A DNA stretch of 6,069 nt, from positions 1 through 6,069 of the forward strand of contig JACPFE010000388.1 in NCBI GenBank assembly GCA_016183145.1. Reading direction: 5' to 3'. This document shows, piece after piece, positions 1-5,924 of this stretch. The notes beneath the pieces were generated by a model. That model saw only the letters and a list, made by a program, of their open reading frames with translations. It was not told the DNA's origin and did no database searches. This DNA is from Deltaproteobacteria bacterium (lineage in GTDB: Bacteria; Desulfobacterota; Binatia; UBA9968). Position numbers and translations under genes: made by a program. Numbering within the stretch: the stretch's first letter is position 1; every line of letters begins with the position of its first letter.

Positions 1-762
1 AACGAGGCGGCGCTGTTGGCGGCGCGGCAAGGCAAGGACGCCGTGGAGATGGCGGATTTCGACGAAGCGATCGCAAGAGTGGTCGCCGGTCTACAGAAAA
101 AGAGCCGTGTCATGAACCCAAAGGAGAAAAAAACCGTGGCTTACCATGAATCCGGGCACGCGCTGGTGGCGGAACTTGTCCCAGGCGCGGATCCGGTGGC
201 GAAAATCTCCATTATCCCCCGCGGCATCGCGGCCCTCGGCTATACCCAGCAGTTGCCGACGGAGGATCGCTACCTGCTGACTCGATCCGAATTGTTAGCG
301 CGTATTTACGTCCTTCTGGGCGGACGGGTCGCCGAGGAGATGATCTTCGGCGATATCTCGACGGGCGCGCAGAACGATCTCCAGCGCGCCACCGAGATCG
401 CCCGCACGATGGTGACCCAATTCGGTATGAGCGAAAAATTGGGTCTGGTGGCGCTGGAGGGACCGCGCACGCCGCTCTTCCTGCCGATCCCGATGCAAAG
501 CGCCAAGGAATACAGCGACGAGACCGCCCGCATCATCGACGCCGAAGTAAAGCAGATCCTTGAGCAGGCGCACGACAAGGTAAGAGAAACCCTCGCGTCA
601 CACCGGCCCGCGCTGGAAGAACTGGCGAGCCTGCTGCTCAAAAAGGAAGTCGTCGAACGGCCCGAGCTCCAGGCGATTCTGAAAGTCAGGAGCATCGATC
701 GGGCCAAAGAACGAAAAAAGGTCCCCGAAGTAAAGGAAAGCGAGCAGGTTGAAACCAGCTGA
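1..762 (+). CDS. ftsH: ATP-dependent zinc metalloprotease FtsH, C-terminal part (5' end outside window)
   Basis: FtsH is a membrane-anchored AAA+ protease that unfolds and degrades misfolded membrane proteins and short-lived regulators at the inner face of the cytoplasmic membrane. The reading frame is open from base 1, so the N-terminal membrane anchor and ATPase core lie off the left edge. The 253 residues seen begin at the end of the AAA lid (NEAALLAAR) and continue through the whole M41 peptidase domain. The zinc site HESGH is at bases 145-159 (visible residues 49-53). The third zinc ligand is expected to be the Asp of GAQNDLQRAT (bases 376-378). A charged Lys/Glu-rich tail ends the protein, as is usual in FtsH. 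There is no internal break. A 202-bp gap separates it from the prenyltransferase on the same strand. The family call is certain. Whether it is the only FtsH copy in this genome cannot be told. Confidence 0.96.
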   Translation, partial: NEAALLAARQGKDAVEMADFDEAIARVVAGLQKKSRVMNPKEKKTVAYHESGHALVAELVPGADPVAKISIIPRGIAALGYTQQLPTEDRYLLTRSELLARIYVLLGGRVAEEMIFGDISTGAQNDLQRATEIARTMVTQFGMSEKLGLVALEGPRTPLFLPIPMQSAKEYSDETARIIDAEVKQILEQAHDKVRETLASHRPALEELASLLLKKEVVERPELQAILKVRSIDRAKERKKVPEVKESEQVETS

Positions 763-951
763 TCAAGGGCGGGCGAGGCGGGAGGGCGGCAGCTTTTGCT
801 CGTTAAGCCATCAACGAACCTCTTCACTCTTTGCAAGTGCGCGTCTGCCGGACTGCACGAGGCCAACGGCCAGCGCAAAGACTGATCCATGCCACGCTAG
901 AGGGCAATTCTTCTTAAGTGGCACGAGAGCACGAGGACGTTGTGGGGCATT

Positions 952-956
952 GAGGA
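952..956 (+). promoter_or_regulatory. Ribosome binding site of the prenyltransferase gene
   Basis: GAGGA lies 8 nt before ATG 965. This fixes the start there. The frame is open further upstream to 749, but that extension would overlap the ftsH stop, has no comparable site, and reads as low-complexity Arg/Ser-rich non-membrane sequence. Confidence 0.7.
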
Positions 957-964
957 AACTTCTA

Positions 965-1873
965 ATGAAAAATTTTTGCCTGGGTCTCTGGAGACTCGCT
1001 GATCCAAAGATTTCGTTAGCGTCCTTCGCGGCGATGTTTCTCGGCGCCTGTGCGGCGGCGCGTGGCGGTGCTCTCTCGTGGAAATGGTTGGCCCTCACGG
1101 TGTTGGGAATTTTCTTTATCGAGATTGCCAAGAACGCCTCCGGCGAGGTTTTCGATTTTGACTCCGGCACCGACTTGGCGGTTGCAGCCGAGGACCGCAG
1201 CCCATTCTCCGGAGGGAAGCGGGTGCTCATCGATGGTCTGTTGAACCGGCGGCAAACAATCAGCATCGCCGCTGTGAGCTACCTCCTCGGTATCGCTGCG
1301 GGTCTCGTCATTGTCGCTTATAGAGAGCCACAGATTCTCTGGCTCGGGGTCGTGGGGGTGGCCCTTGCCTATTTCTACCATGCGCCTCCCTTCAAATTAT
1401 CCTACCGGGGACTTGGAGAACTCGCCGTAGGACTCTGTTATGGTCCGCTAATCACTTCCGGGACCTACCTGGTGCAGCGAGGTTCGGTGACGCCGGAGGT
1501 GATTTTGCTAGCAACCCCTCTTGGGTTACTGATCGCGGCCTTTCTCTGGATCAACGAGTTTCCCGATTACCGGGCGGACAAGGCCTCAGGAAGACTTAAT
1601 TTAGTAGTGCGGCTTGGGCGCCCCACGGCAGCGCGGGTTTTCGTGGCAACGATGATGGTAGCGGCGGCCGGTCTCACATTGCTGCCTCTGGCGGGAATTC
1701 CCGTGGCAGTCTACCTCGGCGCGCTGTTTCTAGTTCCGGCAGCCGTTGCCAGCAGAATTCTACTGCAACACGCCGAAGTCACCACACGGGTAATTCCCGC
1801 GCAGGCGATGTTTTTGATTTCATTTGTGCTCTACAGCTTGGGCTCGGGTATCGGTCTGCTTTTGGCACGTTGA
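965..1873 (+). CDS. UbiA-superfamily prenyltransferase, MenA-like
   Basis: This is an integral membrane enzyme that joins a polyprenyl diphosphate to an aromatic or similar acceptor. The MenA branch makes demethylmenaquinone from 1,4-dihydroxy-2-naphthoate. It has 302 residues, a normal length, and is mostly hydrophobic with about eight to nine membrane segments. The first Asp-rich motif is GEVFDFDSGTD (residues 60-70), followed by RSPFSGGKRV (78-87). A MenA-like central stretch is YHAPPFKLSYRGLGELAVG (138-156). The second motif is NEFPDYRADKASGR (197-210), followed by LVVRLG (213-218). Both motifs should hold Mg2+ and the diphosphate. In motif 1 the canonical Asn-Asp pair (as in NDYFDYKSG) reads Gly-Glu, while the later Asp residues are kept. 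The neighbours are not menaquinone genes, so the acceptor is not fixed by context. Family assignment is strong; MenA itself is only the best guess, and a UbiA-like enzyme for another quinone or lipid remains possible. Confidence 0.88.
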   Translation: MKNFCLGLWRLADPKISLASFAAMFLGACAAARGGALSWKWLALTVLGIFFIEIAKNASGEVFDFDSGTDLAVAAEDRSPFSGGKRVLIDGLLNRRQTISIAAVSYLLGIAAGLVIVAYREPQILWLGVVGVALAYFYHAPPFKLSYRGLGELAVGLCYGPLITSGTYLVQRGSVTPEVILLATPLGLLIAAFLWINEFPDYRADKASGRLNLVVRLGRPTAARVFVATMMVAAAGLTLLPLAGIPVAVYLGALFLVPAAVASRILLQHAEVTTRVIPAQAMFLISFVLYSLGSGIGLLLAR

Positions 1874-1877
1874 GGGG
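1872..1877 (+). promoter_or_regulatory. Shine-Dalgarno-like site overlapping the prenyltransferase stop codon
   Basis: GAGGGG begins inside the TGA stop of the prenyltransferase and stands 6 nt before ATG 1884. The spacing is right for translation of a small coupled ORF. Confidence 0.4.
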
Positions 1878-1883
1878 ATAACC

Positions 1884-1949
1884 ATGCCAGATCATCAAGG
1901 CCATACGACCGTCGTTTTCCCTGGTGGCGGCAGGCCGTTCATCCGATGA
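1884..1949 (+). CDS. Possible small ORF (21 aa), unknown; may be a fragment of a longer broken ORF
   Basis: An ATG with a good ribosome binding site starts 10 nt after the prenyltransferase stop, but the frame closes after 21 codons (begins MPDHQGHTT, ends GGGRPFIR). I do not recognise it. At its stop a second frame opens with ATG 1946 (beginning MIAVGSPYLILVPAEF) and runs to the stop at 2042-2044. Joining the two needs a one-base deletion, the same kind of defect seen in three other genes here, and would give a product of about 54 residues. It could equally be a chance ORF in an intergenic gap; the site and spacing are the only positive evidence. Confidence 0.3.
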   Translation: MPDHQGHTTVVFPGGGRPFIR

Positions 1950-2095
1950 TAGCCGTTGGTTCACCGTATTTAATTCTTGTACCGGCGGAATTTCCGCGGT
2001 CGTCGCGCCGGCTGGACGTACAAGTCGATGAGAAAACGACTTAGCGCCTGAAATATTTAACAAACAGTTCTTTGATATTCTAAGTTGACTTGTTT

Positions 2096-2101
2096 AGGGA
2101 G
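2096..2101 (+). promoter_or_regulatory. Ribosome binding site of the hemerythrin gene
   Basis: AGGGAG lies 7 nt before ATG 2109. It selects that start over the in-frame TTG at 2085, which lies upstream of this site. The stretch 2051-2095 just before it is markedly AT-rich and is the likeliest place for a promoter, but I could not pick a -35/-10 pair with correct spacing. Confidence 0.65.
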
Positions 2102-2108
2102 CTCCGCA

Positions 2109-2486
2109 ATGCCGGGAAAAATTTACCGCTATCTTGCCGACGATCACGCGCGCCTTGAGAGTTTGCTTCAGAGCGCTACAATGCGCCCTGACAGCATCGA
2201 CCCGAAACCCTATGCCGCATTTCGCGCGGGTTTGCTCAAACATATCGCGATGGAGGAAAAGATCCTGCTGCCGGCTGCGCAAAGGATGCGCGGCGGCGAG
2301 CCGTTAACGCTCGCGGCGAAGCTTCGGCTCGACCACGGCGCGCTCGCGGCGCTGCTGGTGCCGACGCCGACACTGTCGCGGCCATCTGCGCGATCCTCAA
2401 AGCCCACAACCCCATCGAAGAAGGCCCGGACGGCCTCTATGCTCAGTGCGAGCAATTGGCAGGAGCTGAAGCCGACCGGATTTTAG
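2109..2486 (+). CDS. Hemerythrin HHE-domain protein, N-terminal part (frameshifted)
   Basis: Hemerythrin-like proteins are four-helix bundles that hold a di-iron centre and bind O2, NO or related ligands, or serve iron and redox stress roles. Residues 1-87 match the family: MPGKIYRYLADDHARLE gives His13, LLKHIAMEEKILLP gives His45 and Glu49, and LRLDHGALAALL gives His76. After VPTP (residue 87, base 2369) the frame changes to a Ser/Pro/Lys-rich stretch that is not hemerythrin-like and stops at 2486. The missing second half of the fold lies in the -1 frame (see the next entry). The joined protein would be 163 residues, normal for a single-domain member. As read, the product lacks the fourth helix and two iron ligands, so it should not form the di-iron site. 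No slippery heptamer is present at the junction. The gene sits alone after the prenyltransferase and converges with the ATPase gene. Confidence 0.85.
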   Translation: MPGKIYRYLADDHARLESLLQSATMRPDSIDPKPYAAFRAGLLKHIAMEEKILLPAAQRMRGGEPLTLAAKLRLDHGALAALLVPTPTLSRPSARSSKPTTPSKKARTASMLSASNWQELKPTGF

Positions 2487-2599
2487 CTCAACTCCAGGCC
2501 GCTCCCGAGGTGAAGGTCGCGCCGCATGTTGACACGGCCCACGTGCTCGAGGCGACACGGCGGGCTTTGGTCAAAGCTGGTTATGCCCTAGAAGTGTGA
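2369..2599 (+). pseudogene. Hemerythrin HHE-domain protein, C-terminal part in the -1 frame
   Basis: Starting at GAC 2369 the -1 frame reads DTVAAICAILKAHNPIEEG, then GLYAQCEQLAGAEADRIL, and ends with ATRRALVKAGYALEV before TGA 2597-2599. HNPIE supplies the last His and Glu ligands of the di-iron site (His100 and Glu104 in the joined protein). The region carries no start of its own and continues the alignment exactly where the upstream frame leaves it. This means one base is missing near 2361-2374, either truly in the genome or in the assembly. Confidence 0.82.
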
Positions 2600-2859
2600 C
2601 CGTCAGTTTTTAGTTGGTGATCGGCATACTCAGCGTTTCGTTGCTTGATGTCTTGTCGCGGCGAAGTCTTCGACGCGCTCCTGAAGCCCGCTGTCACAAA
2701 CCCGCTGGTTACGGCAATTCAGTTTGTTTCTGATGCGAGAGAAAGACCCCGCGGGACAATTCAGTTACGCCCAAGGTTCGCCAATGGCCGGGGCGCGAGA
2801 AAGTTCGCCAACCACGATGAATTTCCCTGCTGCGGACAATTTTTTTCGACGAGCGAAGA
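2600..2859. other. Intergenic gap between convergent genes
   Basis: This 260-bp stretch separates the hemerythrin stop from the ATPase stop. I see no coding sequence here: the frames that cross it are antisense continuations of the ATPase gene or low-similarity shadows. It holds an imperfect palindrome (2657-2677) and two short direct repeats, CAATTCAGTT (near 2715 and 2757) and GTTCGCCAA (near 2776 and 2804). No hairpin followed by a T run, which would be needed to call an intrinsic terminator, is evident on either strand. Confidence 0.5.
2657..2677. repeat. Imperfect inverted repeat between convergent genes
   Basis: CGCGGCGAAG and CTTCGACGCG are reverse complements at 9 of 10 positions and are separated by a single T. 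As RNA it could fold into a GC-rich hairpin with a small loop. No T tract follows on either strand, so it is not a classical terminator. It might weakly end convergent transcripts, be a protein-binding palindrome, or be chance. Confidence 0.35.
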
Positions 2860-4893
2860 TCATCGGCGCCGAAGATTGTTCCGTCCCCGGCGCTTGATTG
2901 CTTCGACGAGAAAAAAACTGATCGCACCGGCCGTGAAGCAGACCGCCAGATCATCCGCGTGCAAGACGGTAAAGCGGAACAGTTTTGATAGCGACGGAAT
3001 ATATAGGACCGTCGCCAGAAATCCCAACGCTCCCGAGATAACCCACCAGAACGCCGGATTCGCCGTGCGCCAGCGGAGAACGAGCCGGCGCGACCAGGAG
3101 CGGTTGGCGGAGATCAAACCGAGCATGCCGAGCACTAGAGTGGAAAACGTCAGCGCCCGGGCGTTGTCGGCGCCCTGGCCGCGATAAAGCGCGACGCCAA
3201 AGACCAGCAGAACAATTCCCAAGACGGCGCCGCCCTGCAGGAGGCTGTAGAGAATATCCCGTCCGCCCAAGAGCGGCGTGTCGGGTTCGCGCGGCGGTTT
3301 TTGCATGATATTTGCTTCAGCCGGCTCGGCTTCAAAAGCGATCGAGCAGGCTGGATCGATGATCAATTCGAGAAAGACGATGTGCACCGGCGTAAGGACC
3401 AGGGGCCAATCGAGGATCAATGGAATCAGCGCGAGTCCCGCGATCGGCACATGGATGGCGAAGATGAAAGACATCGCTTTTTGCAGGTTGTCGAAGATGC
3501 GGCGCCCGGAGCGAATCGCTTCCACGATGGTGGCGAAGTCGTCATCGAGCAGAACCAGCGAGGCCGATTCGCGGGCGACGTCGGTGCCGCGTCCGCCCAT
3601 GGCGATGCCGATGTGGGCCGCTTTCAGCGCCGGCGCATCGTTGACGCCGTCGCCGGTCATCGCCACGATCTCGCCGTTGGCTTTGAATGCCTCCACCAGA
3701 TTGAGCTTTTGCTCCGGCAAGACCCGGGCGAATATATTGGTCTTGGGAATGCGGCGACGCAACTCTCCCTCGTGCAGCGCCGCGAGTTCAGGACCGGTCA
3801 AAATTCCTCCGTTCGCAGCGAGGCCGATCGCTCGGCCGACGGCCTGCGCGGTGGAGGGATAGTCTCCGGTAATCATCACGACTTTGATTCCCGCCCGAGC
3901 GCATTCTTTGATCGCCGCCGGTACGGCCGGCCGCACGGGGTCGGCCAAGCCGATGAGCCCGAGAAAATTAAAATCGAAGTGATGCTGGGTCGTGGGCCAA
4001 GCATTGCCGGCAAACTCCGCTCGGGCCACGGCCAGCACGCGTAAGCCGTCCCGCGCCAAGGAATCGACTTGCGCGGAGAGCCTTTGCATCTGCTGTGAAT
4101 CAAAATGGCACAGATCGGCGACGGCTTCGGGCGCTCCCTTGGTGGCGATCATGTGCTGGTCGCCTTGCGCGGTGTGCCAGACGTGAGAGAGCGCGAGCAG
4201 CTCCGGAGAGATCGAGTACTCGTGGGCGAGCGTCCAATCTTCAAACCTCGCGCCGTGATCGAGAGTGCGGTCGCCCAGCGCTTTGAAGGCCTTTTCCATC
4301 GGATCGAACGGGTCGGTTTCACTGGCGAGAACCGAATAGCGCACCAGCCTGTGGAATTTTTGCGGCAGGAGCTGGTCGGTTTGGCTGTCTACGTCGTAGC
4401 AGTCGTTGCCGACGCAAAGCCGCTTTACGGTCATGCGATTAAGCGTCAGCGTCCCGGTCTTGTCGGCGCACAGGACGGTGGCGGCGCCGAGGGCCTCGAT
4501 GGCCGGCATTCTGCGCGTTAAAACATTGCGCTGCGACATGCGCCATGCGCCCAGGGCTAAGAAAACCGTGAGGACGACGGGAATCTCCTCCGGCAGGAGC
4601 GCCATGGCGAGCGCAACACCCACCAGAAAACCGTTGATCCAGCTTTCTCTCGTGAGGCCGTAAAGCGCCACAACCAAGGCGCAGACCGAGAGTCCGACGG
4701 CGGCGAAATTGCGGATCAAGTTGCCGGACTTTCTTTGCAGGTAGGTCTCGTCGGTTGCCACCGACTGGAGCGCCTTGCCGATGCGCCCCATTTCCGTGCG
4801 CGCAGCCGTGGCAACCACTCGGGCGACGCCGCGGCCTTGGACCAACATGGTGCCGGCGAAGACGAAGGGCAGGTCGTCGCCGCCGGGACGAGT
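2860..4893 (-). CDS. P-type cation-transporting ATPase, C-terminal part (frameshifted; same gene as 4716-5411)
   Basis: This carries most of a P-type ATPase that pumps cations across the cytoplasmic membrane using ATP. From base 4893 the frame reads TRPGGDDLPFVFAGTMLVQG, the end of the actuator domain. It then has M3-M4 with the ion-site motif PEEIP (bases 4593-4579), the phosphorylation motif DKTGTLT with catalytic Asp at 4464-4462, and the nucleotide-domain KGAPEAV. The hinge motifs follow: MITGDYPSTA and TGDGVNDAP (from 3657). M5-M10 come next, with FLELIIDPACSIAFEAEP in M6. It ends after a basic tail at TGA 2862-2860. The overall layout is P2-like (Ca2+/Mg2+/Na+ pump type), with no heavy-metal CPC motif. 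Several membrane ion ligands differ from SERCA, so the substrate is unknown. The same frame stays open upstream to 4980, but that part does not align with the family. On its own this piece lacks M1, M2 and TGEA. Confidence 0.92.
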   Translation of the reverse strand, partial: TRPGGDDLPFVFAGTMLVQGRGVARVVATAARTEMGRIGKALQSVATDETYLQRKSGNLIRNFAAVGLSVCALVVALYGLTRESWINGFLVGVALAMALLPEEIPVVLTVFLALGAWRMSQRNVLTRRMPAIEALGAATVLCADKTGTLTLNRMTVKRLCVGNDCYDVDSQTDQLLPQKFHRLVRYSVLASETDPFDPMEKAFKALGDRTLDHGARFEDWTLAHEYSISPELLALSHVWHTAQGDQHMIATKGAPEAVADLCHFDSQQMQRLSAQVDSLARDGLRVLAVARAEFAGNAWPTTQHHFDFNFLGLIGLADPVRPAVPAAIKECARAGIKVVMITGDYPSTAQAVGRAIGLAANGGILTGPELAALHEGELRRRIPKTNIFARVLPEQKLNLVEAFKANGEIVAMTGDGVNDAPALKAAHIGIAMGGRGTDVARESASLVLLDDDFATIVEAIRSGRRIFDNLQKAMSFIFAIHVPIAGLALIPLILDWPLVLTPVHIVFLELIIDPACSIAFEAEPAEANIMQKPPREPDTPLLGGRDILYSLLQGGAVLGIVLLVFGVALYRGQGADNARALTFSTLVLGMLGLISANRSWSRRLVLRWRTANPAFWWVISGALGFLATVLYIPSLSKLFRFTVLHADDLAVCFTAGAISFFLVEAIKRRGRNNLRRR

Positions 4894-5411
4894 AATTCTT
4901 GGGCGCCGTTCCAGACGCTTTTGCGCACCGGGACGGCTTCTCCGGTGAGCAACGATTCGTCCACCATCAGGTCGTTGCACGAAAGGAGCGCGGCGTCGGC
5001 CGGCACCCGGTCGCCTTCGGTGATAATGAGGTAATCGTCGCGCACGACCTCCCGGCCGGCGATGCGCTGCTCTTCGCCGTCGCGGATCACCAGCGCGCGC
5101 GGGCTCGATAGATCGCGCAAGGCCTCAAGCGCTCGTTCGGTTTTTCTCTCCTGAAAGATGGTGATGCCCATGATAACGATGATCCAGAAGGCCAAGATCA
5201 ACGCTTCGCGAACGTCGCCGAGGGTCAAGTAAATGACCGCGGCGGCGATCAGCAGCAGAAACATCGGCTCGCGCACGACGCCTAGGGCGATGTCGATGGT
5301 TCGGCGGCGCGTGGATGCATGAAGCTCGTTGTAGCCGTCTTCGCGCAATCGCGCCTCGACCTCGGCGCTTGAAAGTCCCGTGGGTGGGTCGCTCCTGATT
5401 TGGCTGTCCAT
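4716..5411 (-). CDS. P-type cation-transporting ATPase, N-terminal part (frameshifted)
   Basis: Residues 1-173 match the start of P2-like ATPases: the cation-ATPase N-terminal domain (GLSSAEVEARLREDGYNEL, residues 12-30), membrane helices M1 and M2 (about 48-64 and 69-86), then the actuator domain with EGDRVPADAALL and DESLLTGEAVPVRK. TGEA (156-159) stands where SERCA has TGES, and is used to dephosphorylate the enzyme. After QEL (base 4893) the frame turns to Thr/Ser/Arg-rich nonsense ending at 4716, while the family sequence continues in the -1 frame. Joined, the protein is about 850 residues, a normal length. ATG 5411 is the only sensible start, because an in-frame stop lies at 5444-5442. 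I see no clear Shine-Dalgarno before it. The ATPase may be non-functional, or intact in the real genome if one base was lost in assembly. Confidence 0.9.
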   Translation of the reverse strand: MDSQIRSDPPTGLSSAEVEARLREDGYNELHASTRRRTIDIALGVVREPMFLLLIAAAVIYLTLGDVREALILAFWIIVIMGITIFQERKTERALEALRDLSSPRALVIRDGEEQRIAGREVVRDDYLIITEGDRVPADAALLSCNDLMVDESLLTGEAVPVRKSVWNGAQELLVPAATTCPSSSPAPCWSKAAASPEWLPRLRARKWGASARRSSRWQPTRPTCKESPAT

Positions 5412-5445
5412 CTCAATCGGAGGATGCCTTGTGGCTCGAAGTTAG

Positions 5446-5643
5446 TTAAGTCCGATTCGGGCGAAAGGCAAGTGCAAGCGATGGGTTAAAGTCCGATGAG
5501 ACGCTAATCTTGACGCATTCTACCCACACGCCGTCCGGAATCACGCGCCGAAGGCTGTGCTGATCGCCGTTAATTTCGCTCAAGGGGCAGCCGGAAAGGT
5601 CAGGTTCACGAGACAAACTATCAATTACCCCCTCTCTGACCAC
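5446..5643 (-). CDS. Hypothetical small protein, weak
   Basis: GTG 5643 opens a 65-residue frame that ends 34 bp before the ATPase start on the same strand. The frame is in fact free of stops up to 5766, giving 106 open codons, but no ATG lies in it. Codons show a fair excess of purine-first triplets, as expected for coding DNA, and the translation (for example LRRVIPDGVWVECVKISV) is not low complexity. I do not recognise it and see no membrane segment or motif. It may be the tail of a broken gene, or chance antisense to the transposase-like remnant on the + strand, which it partly overlaps in its longer form. Confidence 0.25.
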   Translation of the reverse strand: MVREGVIDSLSREPDLSGCPLSEINGDQHSLRRVIPDGVWVECVKISVSSDFNPSLALAFRPNRT

Positions 5644-5684
5644 TATCGAAGGGTCTTCTAAGAATAACTCACGCCCGACCCTAA

Positions 5685-5813
5685 CACTGGTCCCATTATC
5701 GTCGGCTCTATCGGGATGCGTCCATGGTGAGCCGGCTGTGCGCCAATTACGAAGCGGATCGAGACCTCAAGACAGAAAAGAAGATTGCTGGAGCGATCCC
5801 CAATAACGCATAA
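5685..5813 (+). pseudogene. Possible C-terminal remnant of a REP-associated (Y1) transposase
   Basis: A 42-residue + strand frame between stops at 5682-5684 and 5811-5813 contains YRDASMVSRL followed by YEADRDLKTEKKIAGAI. From memory, this looks like the helix-turn-helix tail found after the Y1 domain in some REP-associated tyrosine transposases (pattern RD-S-SRL-Y-RD-KTE-KIA). No Y1 catalytic domain (HUH motif or Tyr) is found upstream in any frame, so at most this is a tail remnant. The palindrome and GGGGTCAG-type repeat that begin right after the stop are the kind of sequence often found beside such genes, which supports the reading. It remains unproven. Confidence 0.35.
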
Positions 5814-5814
5814 C

Positions 5815-5824
5815 TCAGGCCTGA
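5815..5824. repeat. Perfect 10-bp palindrome
   Basis: TCAGGCCTGA is its own reverse complement. It abuts and shares its last four bases with the tandem repeat that follows, so the two together look like the end of a REP-like or transposon-end element. Confidence 0.5.
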
Positions 5825-5844
5825 CCCCTACTCTGACCCCTACT
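5821..5844. repeat. 12-bp unit repeated twice in tandem
   Basis: CTGACCCCTACT occurs twice, back to back and without mismatch. On the - strand this reads as two AGTAGGGGTCAG units. GGGGTCAG-type words are often dispersed near REP-associated transposases in environmental bacteria (recalled, not checked). Confidence 0.8.
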
Positions 5845-5924
5845 CCGCTCATGGACAGAAAAAGCAAGGCGACAAAAGTGTGGGAGGCAGACAAATATTT
5901 TACCGGCTGTCGCTGTTGATCGCG

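Larger units (their letters stand above)
5412..5924. other. About 500 bp without a confidently assigned gene
   Basis: This gap lies between the ATPase start and the stop of the helix-turn-helix gene. It holds a weak - strand ORF next to the ATPase, a short + strand stretch resembling a transposase C-terminus, and a palindrome plus tandem duplication near 5815-5844. Base composition is lower in GC than in the ATPase gene, and open frames on both strands overlap. This suggests remnant or mobile-element-derived DNA rather than a working operon. Confidence 0.5.

Noticed and set aside
295..890. Two - strand ORFs opposite ftsH
   Set aside because: They are antisense shadows of a clear M41 peptidase with no recognisable domain.
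890..931. Terminator hairpin after ftsH (TGCCAC ... GTGGCA)
   Set aside because: The stem is only 6 bp with a loop of about 20 nt and no T run follows.
749..964. In-frame N-terminal extension of the prenyltransferase
   Set aside because: It overlaps the ftsH stop, lacks a ribosome binding site, and the translation is not membrane-like. ATG 965 has GAGGA at correct spacing.
1779..2063. - strand ORF of 94 codons overlapping the prenyltransferase end
   Set aside because: Half of it is antisense to the prenyltransferase and the rest shows no family features.
2071..2090. FNR-like half site TTGAT and a TTGACT box before the hemerythrin gene
   Set aside because: There is no matching second half-site, and no -10 box fits between TTGACT and the start codon.
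2361..2380. Programmed -1 frameshift in the hemerythrin gene
   Set aside because: No X-XXY-YYZ slippery sequence or following hairpin is apparent; a simple one-base loss explains it.
2645..3187. + strand ORF of 180 codons between hemerythrin and ATPase
   Set aside because: Most of it is antisense to the ATPase C-terminus; Arg-rich composition and no motif.
3278..4663. Several + strand ORFs up to 247 codons opposite the ATPase
   Set aside because: They are shadows produced by high GC content; the - strand carries all the P-type ATPase motifs.
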